Counted from the first letter of the stretch, positions 10,472-22,673 are shown. The stretch is 64,000 bases of DNA from Petunia secreta (GCA_029990175.1 JARKIP010000010.1:47486001-47550000); one strand, 5' to 3'. A program made the numbers and translations. The notes: generated by a model from the sequence alone, not told the origin.

Positions 10472-11087
10472 TTATTTCATCCGTTTATAGTCCTCGCTGA
10501 TTTGCTTCGGAGATAAGGGTTTAAGTATGAAACTTTTTCCTTCGAGCTTAGCAGTGTAAGTGTTGGATCGCACGTTATGAATAACCGCCCGATCATACTG
10601 CCATGGTCGACCCAACATCAAATGACAAGCTTGCATCAGTATCACATCGAACATCATTTCATCGTGATATTCTCCAACCTTAAATTTGATCCATACCTGC
10701 TTGATAACCCTCAACTCTAGACGCTCATTTAACCACTTCAATCTGTAAGGATGAGGATGTTTCGAAGTAGGTAATCCCAATTGTGAAACCAAAGTTTGGC
10801 TCACTACATTTGCAGAACTACCCGAATCAATTATCATCGAACAAACCTTCCCCCTTACTCGACACCTTGCATGGAAGAGATTCTCTCTTTGGTTGTCCTC
10901 TTCTTCGAGTGTCATGCAACTCAAATTCCTTCAAACCACAAGAAACCGGATGATCAGCTTCGGCAGCTTCATGACCATCATCACTTTCAGCTTGATCAGC
11001 CTCCTCAACATTTTCCTCCTCGGTCACTCGCTTGCTCTTGGATGTTTCCATCATTGAGCATTATCATCACTCTCCGAGTTGGACACT
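10472..11087 (-). pseudogene. G gag C-terminus and aspartic protease
   Basis: Reading on the minus strand from the O insertion point (11087), the first codons continue the gag zinc-knuckle end (ECPTRRV), followed by an acid-rich linker. After a frameshift near 10925 the protease follows: SMIIDSGSSANVVS with the DSG catalytic triad intact, LGLPTSKHP, and the flap/end block HLMLGRPWQYDR. Retropepsin of this type cuts the Gag-Pol polyprotein. The frame stops at 10472, before the RT segment. Confidence 0.85.
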
Positions 11088-12964
11088 TGTAATCACCTAA
11101 TTTTGGCACAAATGTTAAAACTACATAAAGTTTGGGGTAATTTTCATGTGATTTTGTCTTATTATTTAGTCATTTTTTTAGAACTTAATTAGGAAGAAAT
11201 GTCGAAAAAAAAAAGACAAAAATGACATGGGATTGATGATGTCAATGTGATTATGTCAATCCGATGATGTCAAAGATGATGATGTCAAATGAGAGTAAAA
11301 AAAAATTGAGTCAAAGAAGTACAATAGTGAAACCTTTCTCATGGGTCTGTACTTTTTCTGAATAGTAAAAGGGAAGCAACATGAGTGTTGTACTTTTCAC
11401 CCCATCTCCTAGTCTATTTAAGAGGGATTTTCTTACACATTTTAGGGGGACACTCTTAAAAAATCTTTTAAAAAAAATACTCTCTACTATATAAAGGGGT
11501 TGAGAGCAAAAAAAATTGGAGTGAGTAGAATAGAAAAAATAGAAAGAGAAGGAAACGAGGTCTTTCTTGGAGTCTGTATATTGCTTTGGTTGTTGTCCGT
11601 TGCTGCTGGTGTTTGGTGTACTATTGTTGTTTCTTGTTTGGGCCTAGCTTTGGTCCATTCCACTGTTGTTGTTGGGAACTTTGCAGTAGTTACTTTCCAA
11701 ATTTCTTTTTCCTTTATTTTGTAATGTATTAGATCATATGCAAAGGTTAAATGTTTGGAAATGTAGTATGTTACAAGGTCTAGTTCAAAATAGACCTATT
11801 TTACTTGTATGCATGTTCGTTCGCTGCTGTTACCTATTAGATACGAAAAGAATATTTTGATAAAAGAAAAAGTTGAAATTTTAGGCCACGTTGTCCTATA
11901 AGAAGCTGCTGAAGGTTTGGTAAAAATGGGCTAATTCTAAAAATTTGTTAAGAACTAGGCACTTCAAAAAATTAACAGATCTAAAAAATATTTTACTTGT
12001 ATAATAGCTAGTGAAAAATTAAATATGTTAAGAAAAATAGGCTATTGAATGCAAAAAACTCAAAGAATGCTAAACTTTGGTAAGAATCTAGAAGTAGGTT
12101 GGCAGATGGGATATACAATGCAAAATTTCTAATTGGCACAGTTTTTATACGTTCTGGTCCAACAAAAAAAAAATTGTATTTAAGGCATCTAATTAGCGAA
12201 TTTGTTAACTTTAGATCTCTTATCAAATTATACAAAATAAATGGCATTTGTTAATGAGAAAAATTATTTAAATTTTAGATAATAGAAGAAAGACAGAGAG
12301 AACACACGCTTAGGCAAAACTAATAGGATTGAAAAGACTTACTCGAATAGGCATAACGATAAGTGTGATTTGTGGTCCGCTTATTACGCAAAAAATAAAA
12401 ACAAGCTAATTCTAAATTAATTATTTTTGAAGTTAATTAAATTCTTTTAAAATAGACCAGTCATTTGTGCGGTTGGAAATAAGCAATACATTTTATTTAT
12501 TTATTATAAATCAAAGTGTAAATTCGTCAAGTCCTTTGTAAGGTTGGAAAAGAGTGATACGCTTTAATTTTCTGAATTAAAATACAAATTTAACCAGTCC
12601 TCTGTGAGGTTGGATAGGAATGACGCTTTTAAATTTTTTAAATCAAAGTACAAATTCAAATCAACGACAAAAGATAACAACCATATTTTAATTTGAAAAA
12701 TGCGACAATAAAGCAACTGTGCTCGGCACAGGACTCAAGGGTGCCTAATACCTTCCCGAGAGTCAACTAAGAACCTTACCCGAATCTCTAACGCATACCA
12801 TTAGACAAGTCAGAGGTGTTCCAAGGTAACTTTGGGTGACTTTGCACACCTTAAACTTGTCAAGTGGCGACTCTGAGTTCTCTAAATAATTTTGTACCTT
12901 TTGAACACCAGTCACAGCCTTAAAATAAAAAAATGCACTTGCAGTAAAATTTTAGGGCGTGACA
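11088..12964 (+). repeat. 5' LTR of element O (1877 bp)
   Basis: This copy is collinear with 25708-27574, and its 3' three-quarters with 32230-33669. It holds a TATA box at 11488-11496, absent from the right LTR. It also keeps CTGCTGAAGGTTTGG at about 11902, which is deleted at the matching place (about 26528) in the right LTR. The end is followed after 3 bases by the PBS. Confidence 0.93.
11488..11496 (+). promoter_or_regulatory. TATA box in the O 5' LTR
   Basis: TATATAAAG stands about 400 bp into the 5' LTR, followed by GGGGTTGAGAG, in the position expected for the U3/R core promoter. The right LTR has ACAATACAAAG at the corresponding site, so only this LTR retains the motif. Confidence 0.6.
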
Positions 12965-12967
12965 GCT

Positions 12968-12985
12968 TGGCGACTCTGCTGGGGA
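12968..12985 (+). other. Primer-binding site of O
   Basis: TGGCGACTCTGCTGGGGA begins 3 bases after the LTR end. It is complementary to a tRNA 3' end with CCA, and resembles the tRNA-Arg type reported for Ogre elements. The tRNA identity is from memory of the family and was not checked. Confidence 0.75.
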
Positions 12986-14774
12986 GATTAGTGAAAGCTA
13001 GAATCTCCGGCTTTGATAAAATTGTCGCATGTTTTAATTTATTAAATATTTGGTTGTTATATTCTTGCCATTATCACATGAAAAGTTGAATGTTACTGCT
13101 TTGATATTATTGAACTGTATATAAATAGTCTTCCTCCGCAACCCTCTGAGTCTCTGAAACAGACGCACACGTGCACTTACCAGATTGCTTGTGGCATCTG
13201 GGACTTCTTACTAAATTGCCCATGATTTAGGAGGAAGGCGTGACGGGATTTTAGGCCGGACACACTGTTTCCGGATGGCCCTGATGCGCTTTCCGCTCGG
13301 TTCGTCCACCGGGTTTTTTCAGCCAGTCTAGACACTGAGTCAGTTGTGTCACCTAGAGTTAAACCTTTAGGCCCAATTATTTGCATCATATTGGACTTAA
13401 TAAGGTGCAGTACACCGGTATTGCACTTGTCTAGGCTGACCCCTTTGTGTTAAGATGGGCCCGTGTCCCCAAAAAAATACATTATTGGCATCTTATATGT
13501 TGCATTTGTTGTAGAAAGAGGGTCGTTATGCTGACCGATCACCGGGGGTGGGTATTAAATTTTGAAAAAAAAGAGAGAAAAATGAAAAAAAAAATGGGTT
13601 TAGTCCCGTGTCTCAAAATATCTTTAGTTGTCATTTTACGCCGTTATAATGGCGAATTTTTTTTCAAGTACTTTTAGAGTGTAATTTTGTGCTCGGGTTT
13701 GGTCTCAAGTATTAGAAAATAATCTGTCATAGTTTTCCACCGTTATAGTTTTGTGCCGGTATAATGGCGAAATTTTTGGGACCCTTTTGTCTTTGAGTCG
13801 GTGTCCAAATCAAGTTCATATTTTTTGGAAAGTAATTTATCGGGGTTTTACGCCGTCATAATGGCCAATTTTGGTAAATCAATTTTGCATCTAATTCGTG
13901 TAAGTGTCTTTGAGTCGTCATAATGGCCAAATTTTGTAAATACTCTAAGATTCTTTTTTTCGAATTAGATCAAAGAGTTTATTTCAAAAAATTGTGTTCA
14001 TCTTTGTGTTGTCATAGTGCCCGATTTTGGAATCACCTTTCGGATAAAGATAAAAAATAAATAGTTTGTTTCATAATCTGTTCTTAAGTTCCGTTAGAAC
14101 CTCCCTCCGGTTGAGTCTTAAATTTCCAAAAAAACAAATATTATTTTAGGGTCCCACTTTATTTTGTATTGTAATTTTTCAAGGTCAAGACAGGGTACAG
14201 ACGATGAATTGTAATTAGCTAAGTTGTATTTTTGCGTCGATCCTCGTGGAATAATCTGACTCCGCTAAAATATCGAGTCTCATTATTTTCACCGTCCGGG
14301 TGTACCCAACCAATGTATCAGTTTGTATATATTTTTTGACTCGTGCATCATGTCAAGCAATTTGTTTAGAGTCCATCGTGTCATTTTTCTAAGTTATACT
14401 TGTTGAGTCAGAAAAAGAGGTAAAGAAAAAAAATCAAAAAGAAATCATCCAAGTTTGTCCTTGTTCTAATTACGTGCCAGTTACAATTTTGTTCTGATTT
14501 TTCTCAAGGCACGTAAGCAATATTTGAGGGATACAGTCAGTACACTCGGCTTACGTTGTTAACCAATTCGGGATGACGCATATCGACCTTAGGCATTGGT
14601 TAGGCCGACGAGCAAATTCATGTTCCATGCTATCTTGTTGCACTAACATGTTTTGATTTGAATAGAGTTTGAGCAACTGCCGTGCTGGCCCCATATTCCT
14701 ATTCCACCAGAATCAAGGGACCACTGTCTGTTCCGGAAGTGGTTGAAACGCCTCTTCAGGAAAACACTCCAACA
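12986..14774 (+). other. Long untranslated leader of O
   Basis: No long frame is present for 1.8 kb. Between about 13620 and 14040 a motif of the form GCCGTTATAATGGCGAATTTT or its variants (GCCGTCATAATGGCCAATTTT, GTCATAATGGCCAAATTTT, GTTGTCATAGTGCCCGATTTT) recurs at roughly 60-150-bp intervals. A long leader between PBS and gag is typical of this lineage. The repeated motif may be an RNA structure or packaging element. That is inference. Confidence 0.6.
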
Positions 14775-16558
14775 ATGATGGCCGAGGAAACTGAGAACAT
14801 TGAGCTGGTTCGTTAGGCTGAGCAACAGGCTAAGATGGCCGAGGACTTCACGACTATGAAAGAAATGATGATGCAACTGGTTCGTAACTTGGCAGTAGTT
14901 CAGACACCTCCTATTCCGCCAGGTGCTGCTGGTTTCATGGAAAATACTCAGCCACCAGAGCAAGGGCAATCCACAGTGGTAGAAAACCCCCGTTACCCTC
15001 CGGGATTTGGTCCACATCTGGAAACTGACAATGCAGCCGGACCTTCTATTATACAGCCTGGGGCACAATTTCCACAGCATGGACAACACGGCCAACCCCA
15101 AGTTCCTTCCACAACATTCACCGTTCCTGCAGGACACACTTTGCAAAGATCGAACATTGACCCACAGTTAAGGGCCCGTGATCAGCAATTTGACCAAGCT
15201 CAGGATAATGTGTGCCGCCAAACAGAGTCATATGATCAGGGACACCACCCAGAATCACATGCTGACATCGAGAGTTTGGGAAAAACAGAAGAGAATGACT
15301 TTGCTCGAAAATTGAAAAGCTTGAAGCAAACTGTGAAAAACATACAAGGGCAAGGGGGTAAAACCAGTATTTCATGTAAAGACATGTGCTTGTTCCCTCA
15401 TGTGCTATCGCCTGAAGGTTTTGTTGTGCCCAAATTTGATCCGTACACTGACAAAGTTATCCAAGGATCCACGTGAAGATCTACTTTAACAAAATGAGGG
15501 GCATCGAGAAGGATGAATTGTTAATGGCATACTTTGCTGACAGTTTTGGAGGACCGACAACAGAATGGTTTGTACAACAAGATGTTTCAAAGTGGGTCAC
15601 CTTTGATGACATGGCCAGTGCTTTCCTAAACCATTATGGTTACAAAATGGAGGCTGCTCCAGATCATTCTTCTTTGAAGACGATTACAAAGAAACCAAGT
15701 GAAAGTTTCAGAGAGTATGCCTACAGGTGGCGTGAACAGGCGGCACGTGTGAGCCCTTTGATCCTAGATGATAAGATGGTTGAAGAATTCATCGAAGTGC
15801 TCGATGAAACATACTACCAAGCGATGGCCTCTGCCATTGGGAAGCAGTTCAGTGAAGCAGTAAGAATTGGGGAGATGATTGAGAGAGGAATCAAGGCAGG
15901 CAAGATTGCCAGCCAAACAGCTTTGAGAGCCACTACCCAAGCATTGCAATCAGGGTCAGGTGCTTTTGGGAAGAAGAAGAAAAGAAAGATGAAATGGTAA
16001 CTGTTGGCCCTGGACCAAGAAGAAATGACGGACGATACCATGACCGTCAGGGGGTACGTTCAGACACCCCCACCACAACAATTCTATCCACCTCATGGCC
16101 AACAATTTTCCATGTCGCAGTTCTCATTCCCTGTCAATGCAGCGTCTTATTCTCAGCCGCTATCTGGTCCACAATGGCGTGCACCCCCTGCTCCAGTCCA
16201 GTATAACAATCAACAGGCACATGCTCAATTCCCGGCTCAGCAGGAGATGCCTTATCGACCACGAGGTCCACCAGGTTTTCGTCCAAACATGCAACAGAGA
16301 AACATGCAACAAGAGAAAATGAAGTTCACCCCATTGGGGGAAACTTACACTAATTTGTTTGAAAAGTTGCAACAAGCCAATCTGTTGAAACCAATCCCGG
16401 GAAAAGTGAACCCTAATGGAAGAGTTGATCATTCACGCCATTGTGCATTTCATTCTGGAGCACCTGGACATGACACAGAATCCTGTTGGGAACTCAAAAG
16501 GGCAATCCACGCAATGATAGACAACAATCAGATAAAAGTCGTGGGGAATGAAAAATAG
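14775..16558 (+). pseudogene. O gag polyprotein
   Basis: Gag forms the virus-like particle. Tandem ATGs at 14775 and 14778 open a frame that soon meets a TAG. It continues as 14835-15476, 15473-16000 and 16004-16558 with frameshifts at about 15460 and 16005. Conserved capsid features are VPKFDPYT, KMRG...DELLMAYF, TEWFVQQDVSKWVTFDDMA, KKPSESFREYAYRWREQAA and a GEMIERGIK block. A Pro/Gln-rich linker follows, then a zinc-knuckle-like CAFHSGAPGHDTESCWELK (C-x2-H...H...C). The pattern matches gag of Solanaceae Tat elements. Confidence 0.9.
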
Positions 16559-16609
16559 AATGTGAATCAAAATCCTTTACCAGCTCATGATGTTTAAAAC
16601 AACGTACAC

Positions 16610-17744
16610 ATGGTAGGGATGGTATGCATAGAAGAAGACATGAAAGGGAAAGCCGCCAAGCAGATTGTGGCAGTTGGTCCCTCCCTGGGTATCAAAGGCC
16701 ATGAGCCATTTATTGTTGTAATCGGGGGAAAGTCAAGTGCGTATGTTGTCAACAAAGCAAAGCAAGATGCAGCTGTTGAGCCAAGTTTCACAATTTCGGC
16801 TGCAAAGCAGCAAAAAAATTCATGACCGTGCACCAGCATTAATTGTGCAAGGGGCATCATTCCAGAAAACTCCGATCTTCGAGGTTAAGGCAAAGAAGTG
16901 TGAACCGGTTATCATCACTCAGGCAGCGCAAATCCTTGTCAAAAGTACAAAGGTTGTTCCTTGGAACTACAACAAGACAATTGTGTCTTACAACGGGAAA
17001 GAAATCATGGAGGCTGTTGCAGATGTAAATGGTCTAACTCGGTCCAGGAGATGTTTTACCCCGGAAGAATTAAGAAAGGCAAAGCCAGGTCGAGAAGACC
17101 AAGGACCCATCAAAGAACCGGTGTCCAAGAAAGAAGCTGAAGAATTTTCGAAGAAAATGAGATCGACAGATTATTCTATCGTCGAGCAATTGAGAAAGAC
17201 TCCAGCTCAGATATCACTCTTGTCTCTACTTATGAACTCTGAAGCACATCGCAATGCACTATTGAAAATACTGAATGAGGCCTGCATTCCTGAACAAACT
17301 ACTTTGGCTAATCTGGAAGCACTTGCTGGCAGGGTATTTGAGACTAATCGTGTGATGTTCATCGATGAAGAGCTGCCAGCAGAAGGAACCGGTCATAATC
17401 AGGCACTTCATGTCTCAGTCAAGTGTGAAGACTCTTATGTCACACGTGTTCTAATAGATGGCGGCGCAGGATTGAACATTTGCCCTTTGTCTACATTGAA
17501 GAGTCTGAAGGTGGATATGAACAAAATCAGGGCAACTTCCTCTGCTGTTCGTGCTTTTAATGGTGGAGTTCGAGAATCTTTGGGCATCATTAATATTGAG
17601 TTAACCATTGGTCCTGCTACTTTCAGCATTGAGTTTCAATTCATGGAAACGGATACATCTTACAATCTATTATTGGGCAGACCATGGATCCACATGGCTT
17701 GTGTTGTACCCTCTACAGTTCATCAGGTGGTCAAGTTTACTTAA
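16610..17744 (+). pseudogene. O aspartic protease
   Basis: The frame 16737-17744 encodes the polyprotein protease. Visible blocks are VPWNYNK (about residue 73), QISLLSLLMNSEAHRNALLK, the catalytic segment RVLIDGGAGLNICP (DGG in place of the more common D-S/T-G), and the carboxy block YNLLLGRPWIHMACVVPST with HQVVKF, characteristic of Tat-type proteases. It joins the preceding gag by a frameshift near 16750, and a TAA closes it at 17742-17744. Confidence 0.85.
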
Positions 17745-18829
17745 GATAATCAAGCTGTCCTAGTTTATGGAGAGGATGACTTACAGTTTAACAATAGTCT
17801 GGACGTACCGGCCCTTGAAGTTGTCACCACACGCCCGACCATCATGTATCAAACCTCCGATGTAGTGTATGTGGAAAAAGTAACATAAGAGAAACCTATA
17901 CCCATCCCAAGAGTGTCAGAGACGTCTATTATGATGGCATCTGAAATGTTAAAGCATGCTTTCCAATTTGGAAAGGGCTTGGGAGCATCACTACAAGGCA
18001 GCGTAAATCCAGTTTATCTAAATGGCGTGCAAGGCACGTGGGGACTAGGTTTCAAGCCAAAAGCAGCTGACCGCAAGCAAGCAAAGAAAAAGAAGTCGGA
18101 AGTTTGGTCTCTCCCAAAGCCAATTACGTGTCTCGCCCAGTCTTTTGTGGGTTATATCATGAAACCAAAGGTTGTCGCTACAAATGTCAACACAGTGGAA
18201 GACAATCAGGATGCACCATTTGATGTAGGTGGCATTTTTGAAATCTGCATGGTGCAGCCGGGTGAAGGCTCCAGCAATGCTTCAATTCAGTACATTGGCC
18301 CGGACGTACACCTGACTAACTGGAATGCAATTCCCTTCCCCATTAGGAAGGGGTCTTGGTAGACTGTTGTTTTACAGTTTTCTTTTGAATACACTTGGAT
18401 ATTCTAAGGGTTGTATGCCAAGTGTATTATTTTGCTCATATTTCCTTTTGTAATTCAAACCCTTTTTCATTAATGAAAGGCCTAAGAGCCAAGCTTTCCT
18501 TCGATTTCTGCTCATATTCCTAATTTTATTCTACTTTTGTTTATCTGTAGTGATATATCTGTCGGTCCTGATATCATGACATGTTCAAGGAACTTATCGT
18601 CCATCCAGGGACCGCAATTTGATATTTGCTCCATAACCATAGTTGAGGTTGAAAGTGATGAAAAAAACATTGAGGAATCTGTTAACGAGATTGAATATGA
18701 TGGGGAACAGCCGGTTTTTGAAATAGGCCTGGAAGTTGAACGCCATAAGGGCAAGCCTAAACCAATTTGGTTGATACAGAGGGATGTTAATCTTGGGAGC
18801 CCTGATGATGTGGGGAAACCAAGATAAGC
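17745..18829 (+). pseudogene. O protease-RT spacer with G-patch-like segment
   Basis: The frame 17913-18362 contains FQFGKGLGASLQG followed by WGLGFKP, resembling the glycine-patch stretch often found after the protease in Tat elements. A stop at 18360-18362 (after GSW) is followed by about 175 bp of T-rich, non-coding sequence. Coding resumes with the acid-rich frame 18537-18827 (PDIMTC, then EVESDEKNIEESVNEIE). Ogre elements are described as having an intron between PR and RT; this T-rich gap (about 18363-18540) is in the right place, but I cannot prove splicing. Confidence 0.6.
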
Positions 18830-19865
18830 ATGTATGCCCGACATGAAGTGAAGAACGATATTCAGAAAGTGCTTTTTGAATATCGTGATGTTTTTGCATG
18901 GTCATATGATGAGATGTCGGGTTTGATCTCCGAATTAATAGTCCACGAATTGCCAATTCAACCTGGTTTCCCTCCAGTGAGACAAATGAAACGAAAGTTC
19001 AAAACTGATATGATCAAGAAAATCCATGATGAAATAATGAAACAGTTGGATGCAAAAGTAATTCAATCGGTTCAGTACACTACTTGGGTTGCAAATGTTG
19101 TCCCGGTTCCTTAGAAAGACGGAAAAACAAGGATATGTGTCGACTATCGAGATTTGAACAAGGCAAGTTCCAAAGACAATTTTTCGTTGCCTAATATTCA
19201 CACTCTCGTAGATAATTGTGCCAACATGACATACAATCCTTCGTTGATTGCTATGCGGGATATCACCAAATCCAGATGGATGAAGATGATGCATACAAAA
19301 TGGCATTCACTACGCCTTGAGGAACTTATTGCTATAGAGTGATGCCGTTTGGTTTGAAAAATGCTGGGGCAACCTACGTGAGGGCTATGACTGCTATTTT
19401 CAATGATATGATGCATAAAGAAATAGAAGTGTACGTGGATAATGTGATTATCAAGTCCAGAACTGCTAAGGAACACGTGAGAGATCTCAGAAAGTATCTT
19501 GAAAGGCTCCGTAGGTACAATATGAAGCTGAATCCAGCCAAGTGTGCATTTGGTGTGCCTGTTCGAAAATTGTTAGGTTTCATTGTTAGTAGGCGAGGTA
19601 TTGAATTGGATCCCGCAAAGATCAAAGCAATACAAGAATTACCTCCGCCTCGAACCAAGAAAGATGTTAAAAGCTTTCTAGGCAGGCTAAATTACATCAG
19701 TAGGTTCGTTGCTCAACTTACCACAATATGTGAGCCGATCCTCAAGTTGTTGAAAAAGAATGCATCAATCGCATGGACCGAAGAGTTCCAAGAAGCCTTT
19801 GACAAGATCAAGCAATACTTGTCAAATTCTCCTGTTTTGGTTCCGCCTGAGCCTGGCCGACCATT
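18830..19865 (+). pseudogene. O reverse transcriptase, catalytic Asp lost
   Basis: Frames 18830-19114 and 19339 onward (with shifts at 19112-19115 and about 19215-19330) encode RT. Blocks are DVFAWSYDEMSG, HELPIQPGFPPVRQMKRKF, WVANVVPVP, CVDYRDLNKASSKDNF, VMPFGLKNAGATY, KLNPAKCAFGV, LLGFIVSRRGIELDP and FLGRLNYISRFVAQL. The catalytic motif at about 19432-19446 reads YVDNVIIKS: the second Asp of the YVDD box is Asn (codon AAT). Together with stops this copy cannot reverse transcribe. Confidence 0.92.
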
Positions 19866-20565
19866 GTTTTTGTACTTGTCAGTTAATGAAAACTCCTTTG
19901 GTTGTGTAGTAGGGCAACATGATGCCTCGGGAAAGAAAGAGCATGCCATTTATTATCTGAGCAAGAAGTTCACAGATTGCGAGGCCAGATACACTTTGTT
20001 GGAAAGGACGTGTTGTGCCCTAACTTGGGTTGCACAAAACTTGAAACATTATCTGTTGTCCTATACCACTTATCTGATTTCCCAGATGGACCCATTGAAG
20101 TACATATTTCAAAAGCCAATGCCAACCGGCAAACTTGCGAAATGGCAGATCCTGCTCACAGAATTTGACATAGTTTATGTCACCAGAACTGCAATAAAAG
20201 CTCAAGCTTTAGCTGATCATTTGGCTGAAAATCCGGTGGATGATGATTATGAGCCATTGATGACTTACTTCCCTGATGAGGAGGTAGATGTGCTTGAAGA
20301 ACTGATTAATGAAGAAGAGCACGTGTGGAAAATGTACTTTGATGGTGCTTCTAATTCAAAAGGCCATGGTATTGGAGCAGTCCTCATCTCTCCCATGGGA
20401 CATTATTATCCGGCAGCTACCCAACTTCGTTTCAGTTATACTAATAACACATCTGAGTATGAAATATGCATAATGGGTTTGCGTATACCGTTAGACATGG
20501 AGATCAAAGAATTGTTGGTGATCGGAGATTCAGATCTCTTGATACGTACGCCAAATGAAGGGTGA
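19866..20565 (+). pseudogene. O RNase H and second (archaeal-like) RNase H
   Basis: The first RNase H follows RT directly (PLFLYLSVNENSFGCVV, HAIYYLSKKFTDCEARYTLLE, YEPLMTYFPD marking its end). A second RNase H domain begins at about 20333 with KMYFDGASNSKGHGIGAVL, then NTSEYEICIMGL and ELLVIGDSDLL. Two RNase H modules in tandem are a hallmark of the Tat/Ogre lineage. The frame ends with a stop at 20563-20565 before the second domain is complete; a continuation in another frame (RETRDLKLIMYKQC) follows. Confidence 0.85.
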
Positions 20566-20782
20566 ACGGGAAACTCGAGACCTTAAGCTGATCATGTACA
20601 AGCAGTGTATGGACGATCTTCGTGAAAAGTTCGATGTTCTAAAGTTTAGACATGTTCTCAGAATACATAATGAGCTGGTAAAGAAATTATTGTCAAATGG
20701 CGCCTTGTACCTTACAGATCCAGAAGGCAGGACAACTGAAATACCTGTCAATGCGGACGCGGTCAAGAGGTACTTCATTTGA
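20566..20782 (+). pseudogene. Fused remnant: RNase H tail joined to the pol C-terminus
   Basis: The frame 20555-20782 first reads LKLIMYKQCMDDL and FRHVLRIHNELV (tail of the second RNase H and its connection). It then passes within a few residues to LSNGALYLTDPEGRTTEIPV and NADAVKRYF, which is the extreme carboxy end of Tat pol. The zinc-binding and DDE core of integrase that should lie between are absent. The simplest reading is an internal deletion of more than 1 kb, with the junction near 20685. Confidence 0.75.
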
Positions 20783-21285
20783 CTCCAAGATGGCTTTCAA
20801 ATCGGGATGAATGCAAGGCTTTTGTTCTCTTTTGCTATTCCAAAATCTATCCCTTATTAGCACTTTGAACATTGTGCTTTCGAGACATATGCTCAGTTTT
20901 AATCAATGTAATTGTACCAAAATGAATTGAAACTGAAAAGCGTCAAAAAGAAACCTGGGCATTTGCCTAGAGCTACGTCTGACCTGATTCCTCTCAAAAG
21001 GATATGTAGGCAGCCATTTCGGTGCGGTCGCAATAAGAGAAAATTCCTTTTTCCCTGTCTACTTTTATTCGCGCAAAGTTTGCCTCCAGGCTTGCGGGAT
21101 ATATCAAGAAAATGGAGGAAATTCAATATTCCTCCCCATTTTCTTTGTGTTCATAACAGTGAAAAGTTCATTCTTTCCTGTTTCATATTGACGCAAAACT
21201 TGCCTCCCAGTTTGCGGCCAACATCAAAAGAAATTTAGATCCCCCTTTTATGCTAAACTGGGGCAGAAATTTGTTTTTATTTTAT
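20783..21285 (+). other. O 3' untranslated region, first part
   Basis: No coding frame is recognised. Around 20995-21015 the sequence AAAAGGATATGTAGGCAGCC occurs; a similar GAGGATATGCAGGTAGCC occurs at about 25563, a motif common near the ends of Solanaceae Tat elements. The last 9 bases (21277-21285, TTATTTTAT) are the MULE target duplication. Confidence 0.6.
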
Positions 21286-21411
21286 GGCAGAATTGGTTGC
21301 CAGCTCCCTAAACTTGTCCACAAAAGTCACTCAGCTCCCTAAACCCTGCCCTGTACCTCGTTGCTCCCTGGACCTATTCATTTTTGTGCCATCCAAGCAC
21401 AAAATGCTGGG
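21286..21411 (+). repeat. MULE left terminal inverted repeat
   Basis: About 125 bp, the reverse complement of 23116-23240. Within it the word AGCTCCCTAAAC occurs twice (about 21302 and 21331). Confidence 0.9.
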
Positions 21412-21906
21412 GGATTTGAAAAATTGTGGAGCGTGTATATAAATGCGTCCTACATGGCATCCACATCATTTTTTAATTCCACATCAGATTTAACAAGACA
21501 AAAGGTAAAATATACACCCCATTTTTATTTTACAACCCAAAAAAAACCCGACTGCATCCCTTCTTCTCCCAATTCGTAAAACTTTCACCTTCTAAACTAA
21601 AATCTTCCATAGCCAGCGTATTTTATGTTAGATTTAATCAAATTTTTGTCTTGTTCGTTGGGTTATCATGGAATGTTGACGATATTGCACAGTTGAACGG
21701 AATTAGGGCTTTTGATGATGATTTTGCAGAAGTAATTCAACAGTGTGTTCGTGGACAAGAAATAAGGGCTTTGACAAATAAGTTCTTTTTTTCATTGTTC
21801 TAATATTTAATTGTTTAAGTGGATGGTATTTTTTAAATTACGCTGCAAAATTAGGATTTTTTTCAAAGTTGGAGTTTTGTCAATTTAATACTTCCTGTAG
21901 TGTAAT

Positions 21907-22673
21907 ATGCCAGAGCCAGAGTATACTGTTGCTAGATTTCACCATGGGGGGTTATTTACTGGGGATTCAGGCCAAAAATATATTGGGGAGAAGGATGTGT
22001 TTGGTTTTATCATTGATAAAGATCACTTTTCGTTAGTTGAACTATGTTCCTACACAAAAGATTTGGGTTATGAGAGTGTGGAAGCTTTTTTTAATTTTGA
22101 CTCATCAACCCAAAAATTTATTTATATTAAGTATGATTTTCAACTTTTAGACCTTGTGAAAGAGATTGTGCTGGTGTTTCTGAACCAGCTGTTGAAAGCA
22201 GCAGTGTTAGAGCTGGTATTGCTGGTGCTGCAAAAAAAAAAAAAAAGGGAAGGGAAGAGGAAGTGCTGATGTATCTGAGGCAGTTGCTAAAACCTCCAGT
22301 ATTAGAAGTGCCAATAAAAGACCAAAAGAGACAAGATATGGAATATTTATTGACCCTAAAACATCAAGAACAATCCTCAATGTAAGTTAAATTTGCACCA
22401 TTAAGCTATACTTTCTTTCATATGAACTGGTTTTAAACTGTAAGCATTTGATTTGTTTCAGCTTGGTACTGCATCTGAAAAGGTTGTCATGTGTGGGAAA
22501 TATCTTAAAAGTGCAGCTGGTACCAACCTGATCTTGGTTTCCAACCAACATGCCTCAAATGGAAGGGTAAAAAGGCTATATCAATTGCACAACTTAAACA
22601 AATGAGAGACCCTAAGGCTCAAGCTACAAGAAAGCAAATAAGTACTACAACTTCAAGGATCTCAGGCAGTTAA
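21907..22673 (+). pseudogene. MULE gene remnant with PB1-like N-terminus and spliced C-terminus
   Basis: ATG at 21907 starts a protein with FHHGGLFTGDSGQKYIGEKD, DKDHFSLVELCSYTKDLGY and SVEAFFNF, the PB1-like amino-terminal domain of plant MULE proteins. A run of A at about 22232 shifts the frame. The original frame then reads ADVSEAVAKTSSIRS and RYGIFIDPKTSRTILN. A GTAAGT donor at 22382 and a TTTCAG acceptor at 22461 bound an 80-bp intron. The last exon reads LGTASEKVV, then after a one-base shift LKWKGKKAISIAQLKQM to a TAA at 22671-22673. The middle of the transposase, with its catalytic residues, is missing. Confidence 0.78.
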
